From contig NC_065571.1 in assembly GCF_937616625.2 (NCBI RefSeq), positions 27,602,201 to 27,666,200 on the forward strand: a stretch of 64,000 nucleotides of DNA, given 5' to 3'. A program made the translations under genes and the position numbers. Of this stretch, positions 13,750 through 25,548 are shown piece after piece (positions within the stretch are counted from its first letter, which is position 1; the number at the start of each line of letters is the position of its first letter). This DNA comes from Mercurialis annua (Eukaryota > Streptophyta > Magnoliopsida > Malpighiales > Euphorbiaceae). The notes below the pieces were generated by a model, which saw only the letters and a list, made by a program, of their open reading frames with translations, was not told where the DNA came from and searched no databases.

Positions 13750-14970
13750 CAGGGCTGTCAATGAAGGCAGACCCTTCGGCCAGCAAATGGCCGGAGAGGG
13801 AACAGCCCGCCGTCGTTTTACGTGACAAAAATGATTTCTTTCCGAAACTTTAAATAAGTTGGCATAAATGCGAAGTGAGAGTTTAAAATGGATTTAAAGA
13901 AACTTAATAAGTGATTTTTAAGTTTAAGGTTTAAATGGGTTAAGGTATAATTAAATTTAAGTTTAAGTAGCTTTAACCTAAGATTTAAAGTATGTCTAAA
14001 TTGGATTAAAGTTGTTGGTAGGATATGATAAGAGATAAGTCGAATCGATTAAATGAATTATCAAGAAGGCAAGAGTAAAAGAAAAGGACTTATAATAAAT
14101 TCAAGCTTGTACGCTTGAAAATAAATGCGGAATTTTGAAAGTAAAGTAGTTTATGAATTAGAATGTTAATTTAGTATTTATTTATATTATAGATCTTACG
14201 CGCTATTGGATTAGAGAAATAGAGGATTTGGAGGATTGAACAACGGGCTATTGTATTTGCTTTTGAAATTGGAATAAGCGATCGAGGTGAGTTCGCGATT
14301 TACTTTCGAGTATTATTATTTTTGTATATAAATAGATACATGTATGTGATTGGATGTATTAGTTTTAAACTTATGTGTTTACATATAGAATTGATATTAA
14401 TATTACTATAGGTTCGTTAAGGTATTTTTAAATAATAATTTTTTGATTTTTATTAATACTCTATTTTACGCTATAAATGATTAAAATAGGTTATATTTTA
14501 TAAAAAGTCGCATACGAATAAAGTTAGAATTATAGAATTTTACATTTTACTTTATCATCGAATTATAATGTTCGTTGATTTTATTAAAAGCATCATAGGG
14601 TAAAAATACTTATTGCTATATCGTAGATACGCCTTTGAAATGATGCGTATCATTTTAAATAGCACGAAGCGTATAATAAAGATGCTTGTTTATTCTAAAA
14701 GCTTAAAGCTTATATGTTTAATATAGAAGTTTGTAACGCTTTAATAAAGTAATTGTTACTTTAATAGTTTTTATTAAATGTATATTTATTACATGAAATT
14801 TTATTAGACCCAATAAGTGATCCGTGGGAAACGAGCTACCTATTGGGCGTCAATAGGTTGTGTGATCACCAGTACTGATACGAGTCTAGGCGTCTATGGT
14901 CAATGATTTGAAATGATAAATTGTGATTATCGATCGATTAATGGAATAAGGAGGATAAAAAGAAATGTGA

Positions 14971-15154
14971 TAGACACAAGGTAACTCGGTTGAACTATCT
15001 CGGGACCTGTGTCTAGTGGATAACTCGGTCGAACTATCTCGGGACCCACAACTTGGGATTAAGTAGTGGCATGAGTAACTCGGTTGAACTATCTCGGTAC
15101 TATGCCACGTGGTAGCGGGTAACTCGGTCGAACTATCTCGGGACCCAGCCACTC
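14971..15154 (+). repeat. Four-copy stem-loop tag array in the 5' LTR of element A
   Basis: Four copies of a roughly 25-bp motif, TAACTCGGT then ACTATCTCGGGAC, begin at about 14982, 15021, 15075 and 15121. The bases flanking each copy pair with one another although they differ between copies: TAGACACA with TGTGTCTA around copy 1, GTGG with CCAC around copy 2, GTGGCAT with ATGCCAC (15066-15072 and 15102-15108) around copy 3, and GTGG with CCAC around copy 4. Confidence 0.8.
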
Positions 15155-15400
15155 GGACGATATGATTCGAAAAACAGTTATCGTCGATTATGTCAAATAA
15201 GTCCGTAGCTCTTGGGTTTAGGGTTTCGAATGGATCCGATATTGGAAACTATTAAATTATATTTTATGTTTATTTATGTTTAATTAATCGTTTATTATCG
15301 AAGTATGTTTAAATACAAGTTTATTGTTGAAGTATTTAGAAAAGTATGTTTTATCATTAATGCGACCTTATTTTAATTATAATACTGTTAGTAAATTGTG

Positions 15401-15450
15401 AACTCACTCAGCGTTGTCTGACCCCCCAACAGTGTTTTCTTTCAGGATTA
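15401..15450 (+). promoter_or_regulatory. Conserved CTGACCCC block with splice-acceptor-like end (element A)
   Basis: GAACTCACTCAG, then TGTCTGACCCCC, is followed by a pyrimidine-rich stretch ending TTTCTTTCAG at 15445. Equivalent blocks with CTGACC lie in B (23041-23088) and C (50587-50634). The end looks like a plant 3' splice site, and GAG/GTGAGA at 13205-13213 could be a donor. Splicing is an inference. Confidence 0.4.
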
Positions 15451-15866
15451 ATATTTGATGATGTGGTCGAGCTTCCAACCATTGTTCCGGAAGTCTCAAT
15501 TATGGGGAGTCTTATTCTTTTTAGAGCTGCAGTAGTCAAGATAGTAGAGTTAGCTAGTAGCAAACAATTTATGTTTATTTTATGCCATGACATAATGATG
15601 TATTTTGGGAAAATGAATTATCCAGGAATTTAATATATGGTTAATTGGTATTTTATACAGAGTGATTTGTGTGTTTTCACAGGTGTGGTTTATTAAGTTT
15701 TCAGGCGTTATATTGCTGATTTTTCGAAAATGGTTTTACTAAGTATTATAACGATTTTGAGACGCGAAAAAGTTTTAGGTAAATTTAGGCTTGCTACGGG
15801 TTTCGGAACCAAAATTCCCATTCTCTAGCGCCGGTCGCGGTCCTCGATTTCGGGCCGTGGCAAAGG

Positions 15867-15878
15867 TGGTATCAGAGC
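15867..15878 (+). other. Primer-binding site of element A (initiator tRNA-Met)
   Basis: TGGTATCAGAGC is complementary to the 3' end of plant initiator tRNA-Met. It starts five bases after the LTR end. Confidence 0.9.
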
Positions 15879-16263
15879 AGTTGGTCCAGGATACCACTGC
15901 TTTGGATGAGTTTACCTAGGAAACTACTGCAGCATATAAGATTCGAGTCATGTCTTTTGCACGTTGTCTTCTATTTTCTATAGTTTCAACCTTCCTATTT
16001 AGGATATAAGTCATGATTACTGTGTGATATTGCGTGCGAATTAAATAATTAGTACTTATGCGACTCGATGACCAGGCATACATACGTAGTAGTATATAGT
16101 GCGAGGATGCTATGATAAGCATATGATATAAGCCTTAAAGGATGATAGACATGAAGGCGTGGGATTAAAGAGAAGGACTGACCAAGTTACAGAGTTAAAG
16201 TCTGGAGAACTTACAAAGTTAATGGTTTATGATTTAAAGTTAATTGTTTAAACGGGTTTTAAA

Positions 16264-16474
16264 AGCATAATTGTGCCTAGACCCGAGATAGAAATGCATT
16301 ATTGCCACGACATAAATAGAATTGCATCACTACATACACATTAAATGGAAAGAATAATAAATTAATTCATACATTAGTAGGACATGCATCACGCCCATTT
16401 GGCACAGGCAAGAGGTGAGTTGTGGCAACTCTTTGGGGATGAGAGACGTCATCACCCTAGAGCACAATTATGCT
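16264..16474 (+). promoter_or_regulatory. Conserved inverted-repeat-bounded block, element A copy
   Basis: AGCATAATTGTGC (16264-16276) pairs perfectly with GCACAATTATGCT (16462-16474). Inside, GCAACTCTTT leads into GGGGATGA...TCATCACCC, an inner hairpin. B (38570-38763) and C (52908-53110) carry the same block at similar length and order. Function unknown; an RNA packaging or dimerisation signal is one possibility. Confidence 0.75.
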
Positions 16475-19400
16475 AATCTTTAAAAGATTTAATGTTATTT
16501 TTATAAAGAGTCATTTTCTTTGAACTGCAAATATGATTGAATTATTTTTAAAGAAAATTGTTTTAAATGTAAGTATACCTAGACTGCAACTCTGTAACGA
16601 AAGTAAAATGCTCGGGGTTAAGTTAGAAACAACTCTAGAAGGCACGACGAATGTGCATTGGAATACAAAATAAAGATTTACGCTTTGAATATACAACGTC
16701 GGTAGTAGTTCAACGAACTATAGTGCGAGTAGAATACTAAAGCGTATCTGTATAGCGATGTATATACGATTAAGCGGCAAGTTAGGATATTCCCAACTGT
16801 AAATGAGGTGTTTAGGACATCATGCTATAAAATAGTAGATGTACAAAGGGAGATAACCGAATTTATTAAACGAATTGTAAGATCAAGGTATTAGATTTAC
16901 AAGACGATCTCTACTAATTAAAGAAGCAAATTTTAAGTGATATCGGAGAATCGCCAAGATTAGTAAATCTAAAGTATCTTTTGATGGAACCATTGGATTG
17001 GTTTGGCATCGGAGCATGACATTCCTAAGAAGGTTACTTAGGAAGGAACCGTGGAGATCGTCAAACGGAGAGTCAGGCGACGGTGTTTATGAAAAGTATA
17101 CTAGAAGACTTATATGAATAGAAAGGACTAGGCTAGTGAACCAGCTGTGGAAATATAAGATATATTGAGATTATTTATGGAAAATCCATATCAATACGAA
17201 TACTATGAAATATCTGGTTAATGAGATTAAGACACGGGGCATGTGCATTATACAAAGTAAGTTAAGAAGTTAGAATATAGAATCAAGAAACTACGGAAGG
17301 CATATATGGAAATGTATGAGAAAGGAATATGAAGTGTAAGATCATGAGACTTTAGTCCGAATAGCAAAGAATGCAAGTTATGGTACGATAGTTATAAAAG
17401 ATTGTCGGTGACTTATAAAGGAGAACGTGAACACTGCGTGTGAAAGGTTAGCACATTTTTTATATCGCAGATGGTACCAAATATATTATTTGAGGATTTA
17501 TATATTAGAACCAATGAAAGAATCAAAGTAAATTAATGTTTAAAGTATATAACGTATTAAAGACGAAGGTAACTGGATAAGAACATAAGCCGTGATGATA
17601 GTTATGAATAAGGAATTGAAGAGGGTAAACTTTCAGAATTAGTTACTCTATAGTTGGAACTATAGGGAATAAAATGAGGAAAGGGTATGATGTATGTTAA
17701 ATGATATCTAGTATAGATCCAACTCCATAAGATTCAATACGAGAGATCATGAAATGGGTAATTGGTATCAAAGAAGGAATATACCCATCTACTATAGAAC
17801 AACGATAAAGATATCATGTATAAACATGTACATGATTGAACGTAAAGAAGGCGCAAAACGATAAGAAAGGAGACGTCGAACTTCGATGATCTTATATATT
17901 AAAAGATAAGTGTTGAAACAGGATATGAGAAATGACTCATGACGGAATAATACGAATTATTTATGAAAATTTTAGAAATGATGAAGGCATATGATTAGAA
18001 AAAAAAAGAAAAAAAAAGAGAGATACATGAAAGACGCAAAGGTATGCAAACCTAATAGAAAAGATTGAAGTAAGGAAACTTCACAAGTACTAAAGTTATA
18101 TTGCAGGTTAGCCAAATCTTGTTTTATAATAAATCATATTTAAATATGTGCTCGGATCAATGAAGTAAGACGGAAATATGGTAAATGAGTTGTAAAACTT
18201 TAAGGAAGAGACAAGCCATTAAAGTAGTTGTGTAAAGTCGTAGTAGAAGAAGAAGCACGAAGGAGCGCGTAAGCATGTTAGCTGTTGATGTTAATTTTTT
18301 ATTGAAGTTATAATATAAGGTTCAGGCGTCGTAGAATGGATGCAAACACTAAATAAAGAGATTTTGACGGATTATTTAATGGCAATGTGAGGTAAAGGCG
18401 AAAGTAACTACGAATATTTCATATGGACTTTGGTTATATATCAAGTGGGATAATCCAAAACTTATAACTACGTTTGGACTAGTAGTTAATTTCAGATAAG
18501 TTCAAAGAATTCTACTAAAAAAAAAACTACATGTCAAATTAAGAAAAGTTTAGATGCCCGGGGTAGGAAGTTTGGACAAGCTTTCCGACCCCTTATGCTT
18601 GTCAAAGTCACTTCAAAATTGTAGAGAGTTGCAGGGATTGTATTTAAAGGGATTTTTAAATAATTGGATGATTTTAAGTTATTCATTTAATGGTTTAAAG
18701 TTACCATTAAATCATTAACATTTTGGAATACATTGATTTTGATAGAAGCTATAATATCACAATTTCAACAATTAGAGTACCACAAATTCAATTGTGGTTG
18801 AAGAATTAGTTCTTCATGTTTGGAACGCAATTTTATATTGAAATTGGTTAAAGTTAAGAGAGTTTATTGGATTTAGGATGTGAAGGAAAAAAAATCAAAA
18901 TAAGTGGTTAAGATAGCTACTTTGGAGGTAATTTTGAGCGTGTTCGCGGAAACGTTTTATAAAGATTTTTAATAACACGCGAAGAGGGTATGTCGGAAAG
19001 GATAACGACAAACCCGGATCGATCTCGGAAAACAAGACCTGCCTTAGGCAAGCAGGCAAATATATACCCTTAAGTAAGCCTATGAATTAAAGGTTAAGTA
19101 TATTTTAAAGCTAATCTAGGAAATCCATTTCTGGATCAATTTTCGATCCCAAAAAGTGTTATTTTGGACTTAAGACCAAAATGAAAGTTGTAGGCGGTGT
19201 AGCATAGAACAAGTTTCAAGTGATAAATTAAAATTTGGACAAATTTTAGACATTGGTTTGATGGCCTGAAGTTTGCTAAAAACGTACATTTACTAAGTTG
19301 AGAAAAAGCGATTTTTAGTTAGTGTGATACTTGGATAACATAAAATGAAAATGAGTACATGTTTCAAAGAGTTATAGAATAAAATGTTCTATGAGATTGT

Positions 19401-19483
19401 GCCCCAAGAAAGTGACGGAAGTAATCAGCACTACTAAAGAAAAAGGCGATATTAAAACAATTTGGACGATAAGTATTATAAGA

Positions 19484-19501
19484 AAAATTCGAGGACGAAT
19501 T
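19484..19501 (+). promoter_or_regulatory. AGGA-loop hairpin before the PPT of element A
   Basis: AAATTCG, loop AGGA, CGAATTT makes a perfect 7-bp stem six bases upstream of the purine tract. Confidence 0.75.
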
Positions 19502-19507
19502 TTTTTT

Positions 19508-19520
19508 AAGGGGGGAAGAA
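19508..19520 (+). other. Polypurine tract of element A
   Basis: AAGGGGGGAAGAA directly precedes the TGTAATACCCC start of the 3' LTR. It is the expected plus-strand primer site. Confidence 0.9.
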
Positions 19521-20701
19521 TGTAATACCCCGTATTTTTGGAAAAATATTTAATTGGATTAATCATATTATTTTAGCCAATGTGAGCTAAAATGAGGAGA
19601 AATTCCTTAAATGAGGCGGAAAATAGCGTTTTGACGAGGAGTGGATTTTAATAAAGTTGGACTATATTATTAGATTAAAATTTTATCTCGTACTTGGATA
19701 TCGAGATAAGCATATTGTGATTTAATGAAAAAAAATTGGAGAAATTCCCATTAAATAAAATAAATGATTTTAAAATGGATATTTAAATAATATCCGCAAA
19801 TTTTATTATTTGGATTATTATAAGAGAATCCATAAATAATTGGAATATTATTTTTAAATACGAGTTTAAGCGCGACATATAAATTATACGGTTAAATAAT
19901 AAAATTTTAGGAAAAGGCAATAATTAATATTTTGGACTAGTAAAAGGACTCCGTATAATTTATTGTCGTTTGAAAAATTGGAATTAAGCTCGGCATAAAA
20001 AATGACTTGGTTAATTGTAGAGAGTAATTATTTTGAATTTTTAAATTAAAGATAAGTAAAAAGAAGAGTTTAATTAAATTGGGTTAAATTTGAGGATTTG
20101 ATTAATTGAGCCCATTTGAGCTAGCAAGCCCACACTGTTTTATTAAGCCTAGAAAACAAAAAAAGAAGAGAAACATCCAGAGAACTCAATTCTCATTTTC
20201 ACCACCATCAAACTCTTCTTCTTCATCATTAGACATTCATGGAGGATGGAGTTTCTTTATTTTTAAGCTTAAATTTGTCAAGGTTTCTCTCAATTAAGTG
20301 ACATCCTTCATCTATTATCAACTTGGAAGCAAAAATTGAGGTGAGAACCTAAACCTCTAAATCTGAAAATTGATTGTTGTGTAGGGTTTTTATAAGGTCT
20401 GAAAGTTAGTGAAATTGGAGGTTCATCTTTTGTCTCTAAGTGGTTGTATGGAGTTCAAATTGATTTATCATGGGTAATTCAAAGTGTTTGATTTTATTAC
20501 TCAAATTAATGGCTGATTTTAATAACTTAGTGTTAAGGTTTAAAGATTGTTTAAGAACAAGTTCAAATGGGTGTGTTAAACTCAGCTTTAATGTAATTTT
20601 TATGGGTTTTAAGATGAATTTTCATAGGAAATAAAGTGTTGTATGTGAGGTAGAATTTGGGGCTGATTGTTGCTGAAATTTTGCGGGAATGGAGGAGTCA
20701 A

Positions 20702-20868
20702 GATCAGGCCAAGAAATGGCCAAGAAATGGCCTGATCTCAGGCTACTCTTAGGAGCAGCAGCCGCTGCTCGTTAGAGCAGTAATTTGCTCTAACGAGCAG
20801 AATCTGCCTGCTCGTTGAGCAAGCTATGGCTTGCTCAACGAGCAAGGTCGTCTGCTCATGGAGCAGAC
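20702..20868 (+). repeat. Hairpin cluster in the 3' LTR of element A (one hairpin lost)
   Basis: This is the counterpart of 13569-13749. The first hairpin has a duplicated loop (AAGAAATGGCC twice). The 16-bp stem at 20765-20800 has one C-to-T change that keeps a G-U pair. The last two hairpins are merged into one, GTCTGCTC to GAGCAGAC, by loss of 25 bp between direct repeats. Confidence 0.85.
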
Positions 20869-21989
20869 CAGGGCTGCCAATGAAGGCAGACCCTTCTGCC
20901 AGCAAATGGCCGGAGAGGGAACAACCCGCTGTCGTTTTACGTGACGAAAATGATTTCTTTCCGGAACTTTTAACAAGTTGGCATAAATGCGAAGTGAGAG
21001 TTTAAAATGGATTTAAAGAAACTTAATAAGTGATTTTTAAGTTTAAGGTTTAAATGGGTTAAGGTATAATTAAATTTAAGTTTAAGTAGCTTTAACCTAA
21101 GATTTAAAGTATGTCTAAATTGGATTAAAGTTGTTGGTAGGATTTGATAAGAGATAAGTTGAATCGATTAAATGAATTATTAAGAAGGCAAAAGTAAAAG
21201 AAAAGGACTTATAATAAATTCAAGCTTGTACGCTTGAAAATAAATGCGGAATTTTGAAAGTAAAGTAGTTTATGAATTAGAATGTTAATTTAGTATTTAT
21301 TTATATTATAGATCTTACGCGCTATTGGATTAGAGAAATAGAGGATTTGGAGGATTGAACAACGGGCTATTGTATTTGCTTTTGAAATTGGAATAAGCGA
21401 TCGAGGTGAATTCGCGATTTACTTTCGAGTATTATTATTTTTGTATATAAATAGATACATGTATGTGATTGGATGTATTAGTTTTAAACTTATGTGTTTA
21501 CATATAGAATTGATATTAATATTACTAGAGGTTCATTAAGGTATTTTTAAATAATAAGTTTTTGATTTTTATTAATACTCTATTTTATGCTATAAATGAT
21601 TAAAATAGGTTATATTTTATAAAAAGTCGCATATGAATAAAGTTAGAATTATAGAATTTTACATTTTACTTTATCATCGAATTATAATGTTCGTTGATTT
21701 TATTAAAAGCATCATAGGGTAAAAATAATTATTGCCATATCGTAGATACGCCTTCGAAATGATGCGTATCATTTTAAATAGCACGAAGCGTATAATAAAG
21801 ATGCTTGTTTATTCTAAAAGCTTAAAGCTTATATGTTTAATATAGAAGTTTATAACGCTTTAATAAAGTACTTGTTACTTTAATAGTTTTTATTAAATGT
21901 ATATTTATTACATGAAATTTTATTAGACCCAATAAGTGATCCGTGGGAAACGAGCTACCTATTGGGCGTCAATAGGCTGTGTGATCACC

Positions 21990-21994
21990 AGTAC
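21990..21994. repeat. Target-site duplication of element B, left copy
   Basis: AGTAC precedes the TGTAATATCCC start of element B and recurs at 43092-43096 after its GTGACA end. Removing B restores the A LTR sequence CACCAGTACTGATACG seen in the 5' LTR. Confidence 0.95.
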
Positions 21995-22302
21995 TGTAAT
22001 ATCCCGTATTTTTAAAAAAAAATTCCGATGAGTTTTTGGTTACAATTTGGAGTCGTTTACGAGTTCATGGTTCGATTCATGGTTTGAATAAATTAATTGG
22101 TTGGCCCATGTTTCTTTTGATCAATTTTTCCTTTACTTTGGCCCATGCACCTTGTTTCCATGCAAGTGTTTATGGATTTTTAAGTTCATTCTTTTGGCCC
22201 ATGAAAATCATGAAGCCCATGCACATTTAGCCTACTCTTGTTCTTGTTTTTCTATTGCAGCGTGCTGCACTTCTTTCATATCTTTTTTTTATTCGTTCAT
22301 TG

Positions 22303-22418
22303 AAACCCTAATTACTAGACAAAACCCTAGCCGACTCTTTATCCTAAAATACTATCAGAAACACTACCATCATTATTACAATCTTCATTCCTCTTATTGG
22401 CGATTGGGTTCGGTAAGT
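22303..22418 (+). promoter_or_regulatory. Candidate leader exon and splice donor in the LTR of B
   Basis: AAACCCTAA (22303-22311, telo-box-like) and AAAACCCTAGCC precede a pyrimidine-rich segment ending TTCG/GTAAGT (donor at 22413). With TTTTCCAG/G at 23088 this could form an intron in the leader. The same motifs recur in the right LTR. Confidence 0.35.
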
Positions 22419-23040
22419 TTCTCTCGTTACTTTGATTGATTCGTTTCGATATCGTTAATATCGTTCTTGATTCATATCTTGTTTGTTTTAGCTTTAATCT
22501 GAGATTCTCTTCGATCATTCATCTATACTTGACGCCCTCGTTAATTCCAAACTTGGAAATCGTAATTTGGTACGCTAGTCTATCCGTTATACGCGCCGTC
22601 GTTTCACCGTTTTTGAGTTTATGTAAACTGTTTTTTCCTCTTTGATTGTTACTGCCGATGAATCATTGTTGAACCCATTATTCTTTTATGGTTTAAGTAT
22701 TGTTAAACTGAATGCTTATTGTGTAATCATGAGTGATTGATTTTGTTGAGCTTCGGTTTCGATTCACATCGATAATGAACTGGTATGAGTTTGGTTTGAG
22801 ATACGTCTCGCCTATTAAGGACGCCGGTGGTAGATTCGTCTCCTGGGACTCACTCGTTTACTTATGTTGAGTGACGGTCGGGGATCGGTTATGGAGATTC
22901 GTCTCACCGACACGACTTTGAATTTTAGAGATATTTGTGGTTTAGGGTTTCAATACTTATCCGTAATGAATTATATATGTATATAAACTTTGTTTAATGT
23001 TTTTAAAGGTTTTCCACTTAATAAATGTAAATAGTGGTAT

Positions 23041-23090
23041 GAACTCATCTCAGTATATCTGACCCCGTTGTTTTCCCAATTTTTCCAGGG
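23041..23090 (+). promoter_or_regulatory. Conserved CTGACCCC block with splice-acceptor-like end (element B)
   Basis: GAACTCATCTCAGTATATCT, then GACCCC, leads into TTTTCCCAATTTTTCCAG. The block is nearly identical in C and D. Confidence 0.45.
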
Positions 23091-23417
23091 TTATGATTTG
23101 AGAGAGTTAGCTGATCTCCGTTTCTTTATTTTCCTCGGAGGTTCCATTTATTTTGATAAAATTGTCAAACTATTTTATTCCTAGACCGCAGTAGTAACTA
23201 GACGTCTTATTTATTATTCTAGTTGTTTGTTATTTTATGCTTGGGCATATTTATTGTTTAACTTTGGTATTTCATTATTAATGTAAGAAATTTTGTTTAA
23301 GTTGTTATGTTATTTATATGTTTTATTCTATTCCGTGAGGCTTGCTACGGGTTTTGGTACGACCATACCCATACCCTAGCGCCGGTCACGATCTTCTAAA
23401 ATGGGTCGTGACAAACT

Positions 23418-23429
23418 TGGTATCAGAGC
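23418..23429 (+). other. Primer-binding site of element B (initiator tRNA-Met)
   Basis: TGGTATCAGAGC begins five bases after the terminal GTGACA. It continues into TTTGGTTTC, as in C and D. Confidence 0.92.
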
Positions 23430-25543
23430 TTTGGTTTCAAACCAAGGCCTTATGTATGTTATATGTTATGTGTTTTTGGCATGATAAGTGATGTCGGGTC
23501 TTAGGAACTACTGCGGAATTAGGACTCGTGTCTTGTCTTTTAAAACGTCATCTTTTGTTTTCAAACTTTCAGCTTACATCTATAGGTGATGTCTGTCAGT
23601 CTTTATTCTGTGTTGATGCTATGATTGACAATTAATGTCACTTGGATGTTACTTGCTATGTTTTGTCATGTTTAGGTTATTTCACTTGGGTGATTTTACT
23701 GTTGCTTTCGATTTCTTGGAAAATCTTAGGTTGGTAAATTTTTCTAAAATTCATACTTGGGTATGATGTTGTTTGCCTTATGATGTTTATGTTGCGTTTC
23801 ATTGGGTGATAAACTTTGGCTTTTATGCTTTTAAAGTTGGATTATTTGGTGAGTAGTTTGGGCTTAGGCCGAGAACATGAATTATTAAAGTAATATTTTC
23901 TTAGACTTTGGCCTTGTTTTTGGTGTAAATGATTTTTTTTTTCCATTAAATATTTTTATCATGTTTTGTGGTTTAACGTTGTTGGCCACGTATTGGTTTT
24001 ATATTGATTTTGAGTAAATTATTTTTGGCCTACTGGTGCTTTAACATAAAAGTCAGATGGGTAGTCTAGACACTCCTAAAAATATAATTTTTATTACTTC
24101 GCCAGCAAAATGAATTTATTGTATTTTAAAATTTTACAATTGACTGATAATTCTAAAAGGGTTGTTCTTTCGAAATAAAATGAATTTCTCGTATTTTAAA
24201 AAATATTAAATGTTACGTCTGGATTGATGTCTCCAAAATGATCGTTTTTTGAAATAAAATTATTTTTAAAGGGAATACCGTTTTGACATTTTCATATTAC
24301 ATTTGAAATTTTACCATATTGTGGTTTGTCAACACTTTTGTGTTGTTGATCTTGTGCTCGATTTGTTAGTTCGACTGAAGCTTCTGTTTTTGAAAAGATT
24401 ATTAAAAAAATAATAATTGTTTTTCCACTTGAGCGATGAGTTTGATGTTGTTATTTGGGTGACGTCGAGCTTTTTTTCTTTTGAAAATATAAAAATTTAT
24501 TTTAAAATGCGTTTTCCGGATTTGAAAGTGTGTTGTATACGTATTATAAATGGTTATTAGGGGTTTGACTTGGATCACCCAAATTTGGAGTTGAGCTTAG
24601 AAGTTGTAATCACTCGGCTAACTCGATGATTTTAAATTGAGGCGTTTGGGAACAATTATATCTATTGTTTTATAAAAAAAGGTTCTCCGGAAAATGATTT
24701 TAAAACTGTGGGGCTCGACATGAACTTGAAATCTATTTTGTAAATACTATCTTTCGAAATTACTTTTGATGCGTACTTTTCTATCAATATCTTTATATAT
24801 TTTATTCTGATTTGACGTTTTGAAAATGTTATGACATGATTTAATGTTTTAATCATTGTTGGGCTATTTAAATTACTGTCATGTTAGTAGGAATTCGTTG
24901 ATCACATAAGATGTTATATGCTCAATTCTTTGAAATTTATATTGGTTATCTACCCTAATGGGAAATTGTTTTATTGCAAGATGCTTAAGTGATTTTCGGA
25001 TGTGTGAACAATTCTTGACCTATATTACTATGTTATTATTATTGTCTCTCATTAAGTTATGCCATGGTAGTTTTGTGCTCGTTCGCCTCATTGTGTGAAG
25101 CATCACGTGAGGACACTTCTCGCTAGTTTTTCTTTGGCTTAACTTTGGCATTGGTATATGTGCATTTCGAACCTTTGTTTTGACCCTGCGATTAGTTTAT
25201 ATGTTCTAATTGGTTTTGTTGGATCGAACGTTTGGACTCTGGAATTCAAAGTTATTAATTTTGTCATCAAGAAATTTGAGGAGAGATTCTCAAGAGCTGT
25301 TTGCAGATTCGAATTCTGAATCTGTCCTAGTCAGAGGAAGGCGGGTTGAGTTTTATTACTCAGAACCGGTAGAATAATTCTTCTCGTGAGTGTTTGCCTC
25401 GTGCGTGAAATTTCGAGCGTTATGTGTTTCTACGTCAGGCTTGTTTGTGATAAATTGTAGTATCAAAATCTTTCGGCTTTTGGCATTCTGGAAAAGAATG
25501 AGGAAACTGTGTTCCAGGTAGATCAGTGTAGTAATACACTGGA

Positions 25544-25548
25544 GTTTT
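25544..25548. repeat. Target-site duplication of the Athila-type element, left copy
   Basis: GTTTT lies directly before TGTTGGC and recurs at 38255-38259 directly after CCTATCA. Confidence 0.92.

Larger units (their letters stand above)
12386..15862 (+). repeat. 5' LTR of element A
   Basis: This LTR runs from TGTAATACCCCGC to a terminal GTGGCA, a mutated form of the GTGACA at the 3' LTR end. It matches 19521-21994 joined to 43097-44084. About 15 differences are seen in the first 480 bp, or roughly 3%. It holds a GC-rich hairpin cluster, a four-copy stem-loop tag array and a conserved CTGACCCCC block. It encodes no protein. Confidence 0.93.
15863..19520 (+). other. Non-coding internal domain of element A
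   Basis: This 3.66-kb stretch between PBS and 3' LTR has no frame long enough to be a gene, and I recognise no retroelement domain in it. A leader segment near 15920-15958 (CTACTGCAG...ATTCGAGTCATGTCTT) matches the same position in B, C and D. An inverted-repeat-bounded block lies at 16264-16474, and an AGGA-loop hairpin at 19484-19501. The rest, purine-rich and full of short tracts, shows nothing I can assign. Confidence 0.85.
19521..21994 (+). repeat. 3' LTR of element A, first part
   Basis: This matches the 5' LTR from its first base through GTGATCACCAGTAC, where element B interrupts it. The hairpin cluster is present at 20702-20868. Confidence 0.93.
21995..23413 (+). repeat. 5' LTR of element B, internally deleted
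   Basis: The first 785 bp match 40230-41014 and the last part matches 42460-43091, but about 1445 bp between them are missing. The break lies near 22779 (ATAATGAAC then TGGTATGAG). Because C has the missing middle, this is a deletion here rather than an insertion in the right LTR. Short open frames at 22036-22645 recur at 40271-40880 as LTR copies and are not genes. Confidence 0.9.
23414..25548 (+). other. Internal domain of element B, left part, non-coding
   Basis: There is no credible frame. The leader ACTACTGCGGAATTAGGA at about 23508 matches C and D. Near 24561-24630 a motif (GACTTGGATCACCC ... CTCGGCTAACTCG) resembles a motif in the LTRs. A near-palindrome, CAGTGTAGTAATACACTG, lies at 25524-25541, just before the Athila insertion point. 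Confidence 0.85.

Noticed and set aside
14886..15152. 88-aa minus frame with repeated SRDSSTEL
   Set aside because: The peptide repeat is only a translation of the tandem tag array in the LTR of A.
15863..15885. tRNA gene remnant near TGGTATCAGAGC
   Set aside because: Only the 12-base complement of a tRNA 3' end is present, next to an LTR end; it is a primer-binding site.
22036..22645. Overlapping frames of 64, 112 and 69 aa, repeated at 40271-40880
   Set aside because: They lie in the two LTR copies of B and have no recognisable domain. The duplication is explained by the LTRs.
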